From Alkalinema sp. CACIAM 70d (GTDB lineage: Bacteria; Cyanobacteriota; Cyanobacteriia; Leptolyngbyales; Leptolyngbyaceae): 64,000 nt of DNA. The notes under the pieces are model-generated. The model had not been told where the DNA came from. It was given only the letters and a program-made list of their open reading frames with translations, and made no database searches. The first letter of the stretch is position 1. Each line of letters begins with the position of its first letter. Shown here piece by piece: positions 33,731 to 46,333 of the stretch. The translations under genes and the position numbers were made by a program. The stretch lies in the NCBI GenBank assembly GCA_002148405.1, contig MUGG01000153.1, forward strand, positions 1 to 64,000. The letters are read 5' to 3'.

Positions 33731-34273
33731 ATGCCTGTGAATTTAACTCTGCAACGCAATGCGGTGGGCGACGATCTGATTGCCCAATTTTTTAAAAGTT
33801 CCTCGGGGCAATGGCGATCGGAACGTCGCTACTTCACGCTGCCCGACGGAGAAGTCCAGGAGGTCGAAAGTCTGATTACGGTTCAGTTTCTAGAGCAGGG
33901 CTGCGATGAGTTGCGGCACTTAGCACAGTTGCATGACTTGGAAGATGTGGATTACATGACCTGCGGTGCCAGCGTCACCTGGGATAGCAAAAATTCCATC
34001 CTGGGCAAAAATATGTCTAAAGGCTCCACCCTGTTTGGCATTGCTGACGGATTAATGTACCGCGATCGCGGCTTTGCCACCCCCAAGCCGATCGTCGCCA
34101 GCTTCTTCATGACCAACCCGGAAACCCTCTGCCTCCGCACCGAATACCAAGGCTCCGTATTTGAAGAAGAAGTCAAACTCATCGGTAGCAAATACCGCAC
34201 CCGCCAAACCATCATTTCCCGAGCCGGGGAAGAACAAATGATTGGTCAGTACCTAGAAAAACGGGTTGCTTAG
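33731..34273 (+). CDS. cpcS: CpcS/CpeS-type phycobiliprotein bilin lyase
   Basis: 180 residues of the lipocalin-like CpcS family: WRSERRYFTLPDGEVQEVES, then ADGLMYRDRGFATPKPIVAS and a C-terminal SKYRTRQTIISRAGEEQMIG. It attaches phycocyanobilin to the conserved Cys84-type site of phycocyanin beta and allophycocyanin subunits in the cytoplasm. It is convergent with apcE, a phycobilisome core gene, so the context agrees. An AAGGA ribosome-binding site lies just before the ATG. Confidence 0.9.
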   Translation: MPVNLTLQRNAVGDDLIAQFFKSSSGQWRSERRYFTLPDGEVQEVESLITVQFLEQGCDELRHLAQLHDLEDVDYMTCGASVTWDSKNSILGKNMSKGSTLFGIADGLMYRDRGFATPKPIVASFFMTNPETLCLRTEYQGSVFEEEVKLIGSKYRTRQTIISRAGEEQMIGQYLEKRVA

Positions 34274-34305
34274 GTTCCCAGCGATCGGCCCCTAACCACA
34301 GAAAA

Positions 34306-34330
34306 CCCCTAGACGAATACCGTCTAGGGG
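34306..34330. terminator. Intrinsic terminator between cpcS and apcE
   Basis: CCCCTAGACG-AATAC-CGTCTAGGGG, a perfect 10-bp stem with 5-nt loop, flanked by AAAA and CTAATTTT, placed between the convergent genes so it can serve both. Confidence 0.9.
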
Positions 34331-34377
34331 CTAATTTTAGAATCGAGCTAAACAGTCAGATTCCAAGGGAGTTGAAC

Positions 34378-37668
<3,291 letters not shown>

Positions 37669-37953
37669 CTAAAGCTCCCTACGGATCTACGGTGTTAAAT
37701 CTGACTTTCACCCGAGGCTCCCCTGCAATTAGGTACCCCCGGCGTTAGCTTATTTATTTCAGATTAGAACGATTCATGTCCCCAAACGAGCTTTGTAAAC
37801 AACTGTGCTTTGTAAACAACTGTGTAGAGCAATGAAAGGTTCATTAGTAGACCATCATAGGGAATGACGGAACCGCTTCTGAGAAGGCGTATACGTTTCG
37901 TTACAAAAGTTCGGGTCGGGGACAGAGGGATTCACTCCGCCCCCCTTGGATCC

Positions 37954-38424
37954 TTATTTAAAGGATTCCTGAACCACCGTGATAAACCAACCAATGAGGA
38001 CAAGGACGGCTAACGGCGTCAGTAGTGTTTTCATGAGTCCCATCCAGGTGGCGATCGCTGGAGAAGCAGCCCCAAATCCGGCGGAGAAAATCAAAACGAG
38101 TGAAAGTCCACTCACAAAGAAGAACATCCACTTTAAACTAAGGAAAGAGAGCTTCACAGGGGCCGAGTATTCTCGGGTGGGTTTTGCGTGGAGCGATCGG
38201 TAGCTACGAGCAGCGGGGAACGTTTCCTTGGTTTGCATAGTCATAACAATAGACTGGAGTTGAGTTTCTAAGCGAGTCAGGCGTTGTTCCGTTGCATCTT
38301 GGCGATCGTGGAGTTGGCCTAGGAAATTGAACCAATCTCTGACCGCCGGAGACCCTTTACCCACCGCTTGAGAGTCCCCATTCCTGGATGCCATTGGCTG
38401 AGTTTGCAGTAAATCCTGAGTCAT
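37954..38424 (-). CDS. Hypothetical membrane protein
   Basis: 156 residues from ATG 38424, which has GAGGTCCTCC-like ribosome-binding DNA upstream; the longer frame adds 32 unlikely residues. A polar N-terminus includes a short coiled coil (QDATEQRLTRLETQLQSIV), followed by two membrane helices (~97-117 SLKWMFFFVSGLSLVLIF and ~127-150 TPLAVLVLIGWFITVV). Family not recognised. It lies behind apcE's promoter region on the same strand. Confidence 0.55.
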   Translation of the reverse strand: MTQDLLQTQPMASRNGDSQAVGKGSPAVRDWFNFLGQLHDRQDATEQRLTRLETQLQSIVMTMQTKETFPAARSYRSLHAKPTREYSAPVKLSFLSLKWMFFFVSGLSLVLIFSAGFGAASPAIATWMGLMKTLLTPLAVLVLIGWFITVVQESFK

Positions 38425-38737
38425 GATTGAGGTCCTCCGTAGTAATCCTTGTAGTCTTGACTCCTCACCGAAAAGTCGAGAGCATCTGTTAGGAAAACCC
38501 AAGATAAGCGATCTGTTCACCAGCTATCGTTTCCCTAATAACTAGATTGTCGTCAGATACTACAGATAAGACAATCCGATCCTGTCGGATCTTTCGGGTA
38601 CCCCAGAATCCTGAAATGTTGGGAGTTGTCGGGTTTTGTCGGATCTTGTGCTGTTTTCCAAACTTTGGAGTGATCTGCGTCTGGAAAAAAGAAAATCAAA
38701 TCGTTAGATTAAGGAGAAGAAATACTTAGCGGACGAT
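38425..38737. other. 313-bp divergent promoter region
   Basis: Lies between the small membrane protein gene (minus) and the STAND gene (plus). It contains repeated TGTCGGATCTT words (38582 and 38638 areas) and a short inverted repeat ATCCGATCCTGTCGGATC. No gene seen. Confidence 0.5.
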
Positions 38738-41143
38738 ATGGAGTGTGATGAAGCGCTAAGGCTAATGAATGAGATATTTCATCAAGCCATGGGCGAACCC
38801 TTGAGCAATTTACACCAAGATATTTTTCGCTGTGCTTGGGAAAATCGTACCTATGAAGAGATGGAGTTAGGGTACAGTCCTAGTCACATTCGCGAAGAAG
38901 GCTCCAAGCTATTTCGAGTCTTGGGGCAAAAGTTGAGCCAACCCGTGAACAAAAGAAACTTTCGCGCGGTGCTGAGCAACTATGCCCACCACTACTGTGT
39001 CGGAAACAGTAGTTCCTGTAGAACAGATACGCTCTGGATTCCCCGTGATCCTGAATTTGCCCAATTAGATACCCTGATCGATCGCGGTACCAAAATTATT
39101 TTGATTCATGGAGAGGGCGGATTGGGCAAAACGCGCTTAGTCCGAAAATACTTGGAACGGCGATCGTTTACCAAAACCTTAATCTTCCAAATGGGCAGCG
39201 ATCCCGAGCATTTAACCAGCGCCAAAAGTTTAGTCAGTGATTGGTTGAGTAAGATCTTCGGGGACAAAGCAGGCCGTGATTTTATGCTTAACTTGATGCA
39301 ACTGCGAGTTAGGCTAAGCGATCCCCAACAGTTTGTCGGTATTCTGATTGACGATCTCGATACGGCCTTGGATGGCGATTCTCGATTTGTACCCGACTGT
39401 CGGGATTATGTGCAACTCTTAGAAACATTGTCTGATCCAGATATCAAAGCTGTAACGTTTTTAGTTAGTCGCACCCGGTTACATGAGGAACGCTTAGAGT
39501 TGGATGCTTTGGCCGTGGAGGGGTTACCATTAACCGCTTGGCAGGATTATTTCCAAAGATCGCAACTGACGGCTCACACTCCAGCATTGACAGAAATGTG
39601 GCAGACATGGGCGGGTAATGCCCTAGCAATGAGGATTTTAGCCACCAAGATCCAACAGGACTTGGGGGGAGACGTCGCGACGGCTTGGCAGGATGGTAAT
39701 CGCGACTTGCTCCACAGTGGCGAACTTCAGCGCTTAGTAGCGCGTCATTTTGATGATTTGCATCGCATTGCCCCGGAAGCCTACCGTTTGCTTTGCCGCT
39801 TGGGAGCCTATCGCTACCAGGAAATTTCCCATGTGCCCCGAGAAGGCGTGGAATGTCTGCTGTGGGATGTCGCCAACCTTCAGCGGCATCCTCTGATTTT
39901 GCAATGTTTGCGCGATCGCTCCCTGCTGGAATGCCGAGACAATGGTAAATTTTGGCTACATCCCATGATGCGCATGGAAGCTCGCAGGCGGCTACGGGAA
40001 GATCGTTCCAGTTGGGAAATGACCCATCGTAAGCTCGCTGAATTTTGGCTGAATTCCATGACCCACGTCGATCGGGTTGAAGATGCCTTACAAATTCTCG
40101 AAGCCTACTATCACTATTTAGAAGTTAGTGATTACGACAAAGCCTGTGATGTATTGATTACTCTACGTCCCAGCCGTTGGGGTGGCCAATTACAACTTGG
40201 TTGGTTGTTCTATCGCTTCGGTGAAGTCCAGAAGATTAGCGAAGCGATTCATCGTATTGCGCCACACCTGTTGAATGATACGCGGTTAGGACTATTGTTT
40301 AATCTTTGTGGTTACATTCACCGGGTTGCAGGAGATTTAACGAATGCGATCGAAGTTCACCAACGGGCTCACTATATTGCTAAACACAACCGTAGTGAAG
40401 ATTTAAAGCTATCTTCGCTGTTGAACTTAGGACTCTGTTTGATGGAGTTGTGGCATATTGAAACAGCATTGATGTTATTTCGACAGACCTACCATTTAGC
40501 GGAACAGTTGCAATCGGAAGGATATCGGCTGTATTCAGCCTGTTGCTTAGCCTATCTCTACGCTTGCCAAGATCAACCCGACGCAGCCCGATCACAACTC
40601 GCAGGCATTGATTTCACCGCCCCCGATCGATCAGCTTCGATGATGGGACGGGGCTACAGTCGTCTTTTTTTAGCCCATACCTATCGCCATTTACAGGAGT
40701 ACAATCAAGCGTTGCAAGCCTATCAGCAAACAATCCGCTATGCCGAGGAACAGGAATTTTCCCAAATTCGCGCCAAGGGATTCCATGGCCTCGCCCAAAT
40801 TTATCGCATGCAAGGCAACCTCACGTTGGCTCGGGAATACCATTTCAAAGCAATTAGTTTACTAACGGCGATCGGTGCAAAATGTGACCTCGCCAAAGCC
40901 TATGCCCAGTTAGCCCTCACCTGCCAGCAAATGGAGGATTGGGAACAGGCGGAGCGCTACTATCAACAGGCCAGACAAATGTTTAGTGATATTCCAGCCC
41001 CCCGTCGCGTCAGTTGGGTTGATCAATTACTGGGTCGATCGCCCCGATCGTCCACTGTAAGGGAAGGAGGTCATAGGGTGAATTCTGCAAACTCTGAGGA
41101 AACAGTAGACCTTGGGATTGATTTCAACTTTGGATCAATTTGA
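38738..41143 (+). CDS. STAND NTPase with vMAP-type HTH, NB-ARC-like domain and TPR repeats
   Basis: 801 residues. The first ~85 form the helix-turn-helix seen in cyanobacterial vWA-MoxR-associated proteins (RTYEEMELGYSPSHIREEGS, NKRNFRAVLSNY). Then an NTPase with Walker A 125-132 (GEGGLGKT) and Walker B ~201-208 (GILIDDLD), a winged-helix region, and TPR-like helical repeats from ~440 to 760 (for example YRHLQEYNQALQAYQQTIRY and YAQLALTCQQMEDWEQAERY). The C-terminus is a polar extension. It resembles NLR/MalT-like switches that sense with TPRs. Its last 73 bp overlap the oppositely oriented BrxD-like gene. Confidence 0.85.
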   Translation: MECDEALRLMNEIFHQAMGEPLSNLHQDIFRCAWENRTYEEMELGYSPSHIREEGSKLFRVLGQKLSQPVNKRNFRAVLSNYAHHYCVGNSSSCRTDTLWIPRDPEFAQLDTLIDRGTKIILIHGEGGLGKTRLVRKYLERRSFTKTLIFQMGSDPEHLTSAKSLVSDWLSKIFGDKAGRDFMLNLMQLRVRLSDPQQFVGILIDDLDTALDGDSRFVPDCRDYVQLLETLSDPDIKAVTFLVSRTRLHEERLELDALAVEGLPLTAWQDYFQRSQLTAHTPALTEMWQTWAGNALAMRILATKIQQDLGGDVATAWQDGNRDLLHSGELQRLVARHFDDLHRIAPEAYRLLCRLGAYRYQEISHVPREGVECLLWDVANLQRHPLILQCLRDRSLLECRDNGKFWLHPMMRMEARRRLREDRSSWEMTHRKLAEFWLNSMTHVDRVEDALQILEAYYHYLEVSDYDKACDVLITLRPSRWGGQLQLGWLFYRFGEVQKISEAIHRIAPHLLNDTRLGLLFNLCGYIHRVAGDLTNAIEVHQRAHYIAKHNRSEDLKLSSLLNLGLCLMELWHIETALMLFRQTYHLAEQLQSEGYRLYSACCLAYLYACQDQPDAARSQLAGIDFTAPDRSASMMGRGYSRLFLAHTYRHLQEYNQALQAYQQTIRYAEEQEFSQIRAKGFHGLAQIYRMQGNLTLAREYHFKAISLLTAIGAKCDLAKAYAQLALTCQQMEDWEQAERYYQQARQMFSDIPAPRRVSWVDQLLGRSPRSSTVREGGHRVNSANSEETVDLGIDFNFGSI

Positions 41144-42438
41144 GCTGGGGCTGAGGACTTGTTGAGCGTGGAGTGGGTAGACGCAGATTGAAAAAGCTGA
41201 CTCACCGAGAGCGTTGGATTCTGGTGCAGCACGTTTAATACACCGATCACATCTCGCACTAACTCCCCTGGAGTCAGCAACGCTTCTGCCCCCAGCCGAT
41301 CGGTCATCGTTTGCAAAATTTGCTGCAAATCCTTAGTCGCAACAGGCTTGGCATAGTCGTAGTGCGATCGATGGATTTCCGCTAAGCGCTGTAAGAGTTG
41401 CAGCAATTGCTCAGAGGTCAACGGCTCCAGCCTCACCACGGGCGCGATCGCGTCTGTTAAGCCCGACTGACTCAGTAAGCGATTCTGACTCGTGCGCCGC
41501 TGCCAAGCCGGATCGCTATACAGTCCCCGACGCGGATCTTCGAGAAACTGCGGCGTCCCCCCGACGATAATTCCCAGATGGCTAACCCGGCCCTGCATCG
41601 TGTCATTAAACATGGCCAGCAACTTATCATAGTTATTCTGGCGGGTCACGGTGGTAGTAATCTTGGTTAGATGAATCGCCTCATCCAATAGGACAATCAA
41701 GCCTTTATAACCAATGTCTGCCACAAATTTCGCTAAAAGTTTAATGTAGTCATACCAAGTTTCATCATCTACGATCACCCGCACCCCTAGGGCAGATTTC
41801 GCCTCCGTTTTCGTGGCAAATTCCCCCCGCAGCCAGCGCAAAGCCGATTCCTTTAGCATTTCATTATCACTGCGGTAGCCCGTCCAGTAGGCAATGATGA
41901 CGTTGGCAAACTCAAACCCATTCACCAAATCCGCCACATCCTGAGTCACCTCTCGAATTTTGGCCTCCACTTCACGGTCAAACCCTTCATCATTGGGTCG
42001 CTTGCCCGTATCTTGAGCTACCTGGGTTTGAATTGCCGCAATCCAGCGTTCTAGGATGGTTTGCAATGCGCCCCCATCGGGACGACTTTTAGTAGACAGG
42101 TGGTGTAGCAATTCGCGATAGGTGGCCACACTCGCACCCCCAGCCCCGGCCAGCCGTCTCTCTGGCGTAATATCCGCGTCAGCCACGACAAACCCTTGCT
42201 CTAGGGCCTGCGATCGCAGCAATTGCAGCAAAAAGCTTTTACCCGCCCCATAGCGTCCAATCACAAACCGAAAACTAGCACCCCCTGCTTCAATATTGCT
42301 TAAGTCATGGCTGAGGGTCGCCAATTCGCGATCGCGCCCCACCGCAATGTGCTCCACCCCAAGACGAGGGACTACGCCCGATCCCAAAGCATTGACTAAG
42401 GCCGTCGAAATGCGTTTTGGGAGTTTGGTTTGCGTCAT
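41071..42438 (-). CDS. BrxC/BrxD-like (DUF2791) ATP-binding protein
   Basis: 455 residues from ATG 42438. The family signature ALGSGVVPRLGVEHIAVGRD is followed by Walker A FVIGRYGAGKSFLL (~58-71), the ADADITPERRLAG box, STKSRPDGGALQTILERWI, Walker B GLIVLLDEAIHL (~246-257) and the sensor IIVGGTPQFL. Such ATPases belong to BREX-type or TerB/helicase-linked phage-defence systems. No BREX methylase or PglZ gene is visible here; a TerB-C protein is encoded at 44480-45841. The final ~35 residues, in the overlap with the STAND gene, look like a non-conserved tail. Confidence 0.8.
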   Translation of the reverse strand: MTQTKLPKRISTALVNALGSGVVPRLGVEHIAVGRDRELATLSHDLSNIEAGGASFRFVIGRYGAGKSFLLQLLRSQALEQGFVVADADITPERRLAGAGGASVATYRELLHHLSTKSRPDGGALQTILERWIAAIQTQVAQDTGKRPNDEGFDREVEAKIREVTQDVADLVNGFEFANVIIAYWTGYRSDNEMLKESALRWLRGEFATKTEAKSALGVRVIVDDETWYDYIKLLAKFVADIGYKGLIVLLDEAIHLTKITTTVTRQNNYDKLLAMFNDTMQGRVSHLGIIVGGTPQFLEDPRRGLYSDPAWQRRTSQNRLLSQSGLTDAIAPVVRLEPLTSEQLLQLLQRLAEIHRSHYDYAKPVATKDLQQILQTMTDRLGAEALLTPGELVRDVIGVLNVLHQNPTLSVSQLFQSASTHSTLNKSSAPAQIDPKLKSIPRSTVSSEFAEFTL

Positions 42439-43626
42439 TGCACACCTCAATCTAAGGGGAGTTAGGCATCTGAGAGGTTCAGTCTACACAAATTTCTTCC
42501 TTTCAGCATGACTTCTCACCCAGATTTTCTGGAAAAATTTAGAAAGAATGTGACCAAATCGCACCGGAATTGCAACAAAACTTGCTGTATTAACTGGAGA
42601 AGAGGTTAACTTGAGCCCCTAAATGGTGAAGAAAAACAACAGTTCTACAGTCAAGCAGAGGAGTACTTCAAATTTCTACCTAGTCAGAGGATAAATGATG
42701 GTACGGGGCACTCTTTTAGGGCGTTGGGGACAAAACGATCGCCTTAACTTACTTAACTAAGTTAGGAGGATTGGAACTAAGTTGGGTAAGGCAGAAATGC
42801 CGATACCCCCTGTAACGAATTACAATAAGTGAATATCCGTAATAGGAAGTATACGTATTAATACAGTGAATCAACCCGTGAACTGCTAAGGGTGTGGAGA
42901 GTTTGACTGACAGTGGGACTGATAAAGTCTGACTGAACCATTAAGTCTGACTGAACCATTGCCTTCGTTAGCGTTCAATTTTCAGCTTGTGTTTCTCCTG
43001 TTGATTATTGGATGATTCGTTCTGCCTGCCCTGATATTACAGAGTGCAAGCCAGAACCATCTATTCCCACTCCTTTTGCCTATTCCAGAAGGGATTGGCC
43101 ATTCACGCATCTACACTCTCAAAATTATTTAAGCGCTTTAGTAGAACATTATTGCGCTGAGCATTATTGCGCTGATTGTAACTGAGTCGTTACAGCGTTG
43201 AGCGCTTTCTCAGACAGCATAGGAGGCTAGGAATAAACTCTTGCTGCTTGCTTGCACGATGCCTTTGCTAACTGTTCACCCAGAGCCATTACAGACTAGT
43301 CAAAAACTGCTTTCCATCTGAGGGAAAGTAAGAGATTAGTGCTTTTGCTAGGAGTGCCGCTATTACGAATGATCTAGGTCAACCCGTCAGGGAATCCGGT
43401 TGAAATTTCCCAGGGATCAGGGCTGGGAGGCCAGTGCATAGACCCAACTGAGCATCAAAAGCAATTAATTGAAGATTTTTTGAAACAGTAGGGCAATCAT
43501 AAGAGTAGACCATTGGGACTCAGATGCAAATCTATCCAATGTCAGATGTTGAACTGGCATAAAAGTTGACCTCGAAAGATTTAAGAAAACAGGAACAAGG
43601 TTTTGCAGTGGTTTGAGGAAAGAGAG
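42439..43626. other. 1.19-kb gene-poor region with short direct repeats
   Basis: No convincing gene. There are two adjacent 18-bp copies of AAGTCTGACTGAACCATT (42925-42942, 42943-42960) and two 15-bp-spaced copies of CATTATTGCGCTGA (43147-43160, 43162-43175). It holds the promoters of the BrxD-like gene and of the PEP-CTERM-like gene. Confidence 0.55.
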
Positions 43627-44430
43627 ATGGCAAGGTGGTTCAACTTATCTTCACTGGTATTTCAACTAGCCGCGATCGGGGTGCTCGGGATTGCAATGGC
43701 ACCGAGCAGTCAAGCTGCTGTAACCTACAAGCTCGATGATATCGGCGGAGAGACCTTACTTGAAGATCTCTATCCCTTGGGCATCGTACCCAATAATGCA
43801 AACTACGATGGCAAGATTGTGGGAGATTGGATGTGGATGAACTCTTATCAGGTGGAGCAAGGCGGCGATCTCCTCAAATCGATTTCCCTGACTTGGGGGG
43901 CACCAGGACTCTGGGCAGGGTATACAGGATTATCTGACTGGCAAACTCGGCCCTATCCCATTAGTCTTTTTCTATACAGTGATCCGAATAATGACGGGCG
44001 GCCCGATGATGCGCAGATTCTAGCCCAGGCAGAAACGACGATCACCAATCCCGATAGCCTCACCTTTACCACCGTCGATATTCAACCCACTCAGCTGGAT
44101 GTAGGCAGTCATTTCTTCGTAGGAGCCTTGTTCCGCAATCAACTGCGGGGGCAGCTTCCCGCAACGATCGATACATTAAACTCAGTGGATAATCGCTCCT
44201 GGTACGTAATTGCCAACCATGGGGATGAGCAGCCTAGTAACTTTGATGCTGTCAATCTAACCAAGAACTATGTCCCCCCCACTGCCCTTACCCCTGGGTC
44301 TGGCAACTGGGTTCTGCGGGTCAATGGCACGGCATCCCAACCCCCACGCAAAATTCCAGAATCAGGGGCAGGCTTAGCTTTGCTGGGAGTTGGGGCATGG
44401 CTGATAGGGCGCACAATCTGTCATCGCTAG
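43627..44430 (+). CDS. Exported protein with PEP-CTERM-like sorting signal
   Basis: 267 residues from ATG 43627 (GAGGAAAGAG lies just upstream). N-terminal signal peptide (FQLAAIGVLGIAMAPSSQAA). The mature part is beta-rich with acidic words (SDPNNDGRPDDAQIL) recalling choice-of-anchor or PEP-CTERM proteins. The C-terminus, IPESGAGLALLGVGAWLIGR then TICHR, is a PES motif, a hydrophobic helix and a basic tail, the arrangement used by exosortase for surface sorting. No exosortase gene is in the window. Likely an exopolysaccharide-linked surface protein. Confidence 0.7.
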   Translation: MARWFNLSSLVFQLAAIGVLGIAMAPSSQAAVTYKLDDIGGETLLEDLYPLGIVPNNANYDGKIVGDWMWMNSYQVEQGGDLLKSISLTWGAPGLWAGYTGLSDWQTRPYPISLFLYSDPNNDGRPDDAQILAQAETTITNPDSLTFTTVDIQPTQLDVGSHFFVGALFRNQLRGQLPATIDTLNSVDNRSWYVIANHGDEQPSNFDAVNLTKNYVPPTALTPGSGNWVLRVNGTASQPPRKIPESGAGLALLGVGAWLIGRTICHR

Positions 44431-44479
44431 CGGTAATCTCAAAGGTGAAGGCCTCAACAGGTGAAGCATTAGCAGCTTA

Positions 44480-45841
44480 CTAAGCCGTCTTCTGGCTTGC
44501 TTCGTAGGCTTGTACTACTTTTGCGACCGTGCTGCGATATTCCTGGGCAATGATGGGTGTATTCGTCTCTGAAGTGGTTTCCAGAATGAGATCACCGATC
44601 GCTTCAAGGGCCTGTTCATTAATCGCATCAATCAGCAGTTCTGGCATTGTCAAATTGGATTCGGCAATTTGCTTGAGCGTACTAGCAGGGTTGGTGGACT
44701 GGGCGATCGCACATAGGGCTTGTAATTCGTAATGGGGCAACTGGTGAACGAAGGTAATCCAGTCGGGACTTAGGGCAGCTTGGCTTAGGTCGAGGTCGAT
44801 CGGGGCTGCCGGATCAGGGGTGGAGGGGGCGTGACTGCCGGGATGACCATTTTGGGCGATCGCGCCCTGCCAAGCAGTGGCAAAGGATGAATGCGTTGAG
44901 GCGGAATTGGCGGTTTGGGAAGCCATAGCAGAGGCGGACAACTGCTGTTGCTGTTGGCGTAGGCTGGTTAATTCTCGATCGAGATCTTCCTTCTGTGTCC
45001 GCCGTTCTAAGATTTGATCCTCTAACTGCCCCAGTTCCCCATGGAGCGAGCGAATCTGTTGCTGAAGCTGCTCGATTGCCCCTTGCAGAGATTGAGCCCC
45101 AGCTTCCACCTGTTGGCGCGTCGGTTCCGCAGCAGAAACTAAGCGATCGAGTTCTGTGCGATATTGTTCCAACGTCGCCACTTGTTCCTGCACTTGAGTG
45201 AGCTGCTGCTCTAGCTGTTGCTTGGTCAGTTGGAGTTGTTGAATTTCTGCTTGAAGACGAGTTTGCAGACTCTTTTGATCGGCGACTTTTTGTTGAACTT
45301 GTTTGAGTTCGGCTTGGGTCGTCGTTAAGCTGAGTTCAGCGCGTTGCTTAGCCGCGAGGGTGATCGTTAAAGACTCATTAACCGCTGCTTCTTCCTGCTC
45401 TAATTCCTTAATTTTGCTGTCTAAATCTTGAATTTCTGCGGTAGTACGGCGTTGGGTCGGTACAGATAAGTCCCAACTCGGGAACGGTTGATTGGATCGA
45501 TTGCTCACTGCATTTTGTGCCTTCATTTGCTTCGTTTGGGATTGCAACGAATTAATGTTGGCAATAATGCGATCGTGTTCTTCAATTACATCCAGCAGGT
45601 CAATATATGCTTCCGATCGCTTGCGCTGGAGTGCCCGAATATGGCCCTTAAGTTCATCCATCCGCCAAGTTAGCGCATCTTCCGCTTGACGCGACGCCAC
45701 GATCGCCCCAACTTGGCTACCCAGAAAGGTCAAACATCCCGTTCCAAAAGCTTTGCCCCAATCTCCCTTGCTAAAAACCAAGCTGACCCCAAAACTGATG
45801 CCAAAGGCCACGGAAGATAGCAGAAAGCGGTTTCCAGACAT
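44480..45841 (-). CDS. Membrane-anchored coiled-coil protein with TerB-C domain
   Basis: 453 residues: a hydrophobic N-terminus (~5-50, LLSSVAFGISFGVSLVF and a second weak helix), a long Gln-rich coiled coil (~65-320), a Ser/Ala/Pro linker, and a C-terminal domain at ~355-440 (HQLPHYELQALCAIAQ, LTMPELLIDAINEQALEAIG then DLILE) that matches the TerB-C pattern. TerB-C is found in tellurite-resistance-type and phage-defence systems, often with TerB-N, a helicase and a DUF2791 ATPase. The BrxD-like ATPase gene lies 2 kb away on the same strand, so a functional link is plausible but not shown. Confidence 0.7.
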   Translation of the reverse strand: MSGNRFLLSSVAFGISFGVSLVFSKGDWGKAFGTGCLTFLGSQVGAIVASRQAEDALTWRMDELKGHIRALQRKRSEAYIDLLDVIEEHDRIIANINSLQSQTKQMKAQNAVSNRSNQPFPSWDLSVPTQRRTTAEIQDLDSKIKELEQEEAAVNESLTITLAAKQRAELSLTTTQAELKQVQQKVADQKSLQTRLQAEIQQLQLTKQQLEQQLTQVQEQVATLEQYRTELDRLVSAAEPTRQQVEAGAQSLQGAIEQLQQQIRSLHGELGQLEDQILERRTQKEDLDRELTSLRQQQQQLSASAMASQTANSASTHSSFATAWQGAIAQNGHPGSHAPSTPDPAAPIDLDLSQAALSPDWITFVHQLPHYELQALCAIAQSTNPASTLKQIAESNLTMPELLIDAINEQALEAIGDLILETTSETNTPIIAQEYRSTVAKVVQAYEASQKTA

Positions 45842-46333
45842 AAGTCGTCAAGGTTACGTAGATACGGTGAGTAGTGAAATACGGGCATTAACTCTGGGTG
45901 TTAATTTCGGCAAATCAGTCAGAATCAGCGTTTTTATTTTATCCAGGATTGATAGATTGAGCGGCGATTCATAGGCTTACCTTAACCAAGAGCCCTGACA
46001 AGTACTGTAGACTGGCAGCAACCTTAGGTAGACAAGTTGGATTAGGTTAGACAAGTCATAGGATTGGACAACTGTGGACGGTCTAGCCACAGTGACTAGC
46101 AGTCGTGTCTGTAATGGGGTGTCTGTAATGTAGCCTAACCCCCTCAACCACGATCGATCCCCTCAGGCAATTCCGTATTTCTACGAATAGTTTAAATGTA
46201 CTATATTAGCCGTAACGAGTAACTTTATCCAAGGATTCTAAAATAATCGTCGGGAACGACCCAGAATTGGGGTATCCTCTCTTAGATTCAAACCGCTTAA
46301 GGTGCCGAAATTATATTCAACTTGAGTAATTCG
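45842..46333. other. 492-bp divergent intergenic region
   Basis: Between the TerB-C gene (minus) and the hpsJ-like gene (plus). It contains small direct repeats (TAGGTAGACAAG/TAGGTTAGACAAG near 46030-46055 and GTGTCTGTAATG twice near 46107-46130). No gene is seen. Confidence 0.5.
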
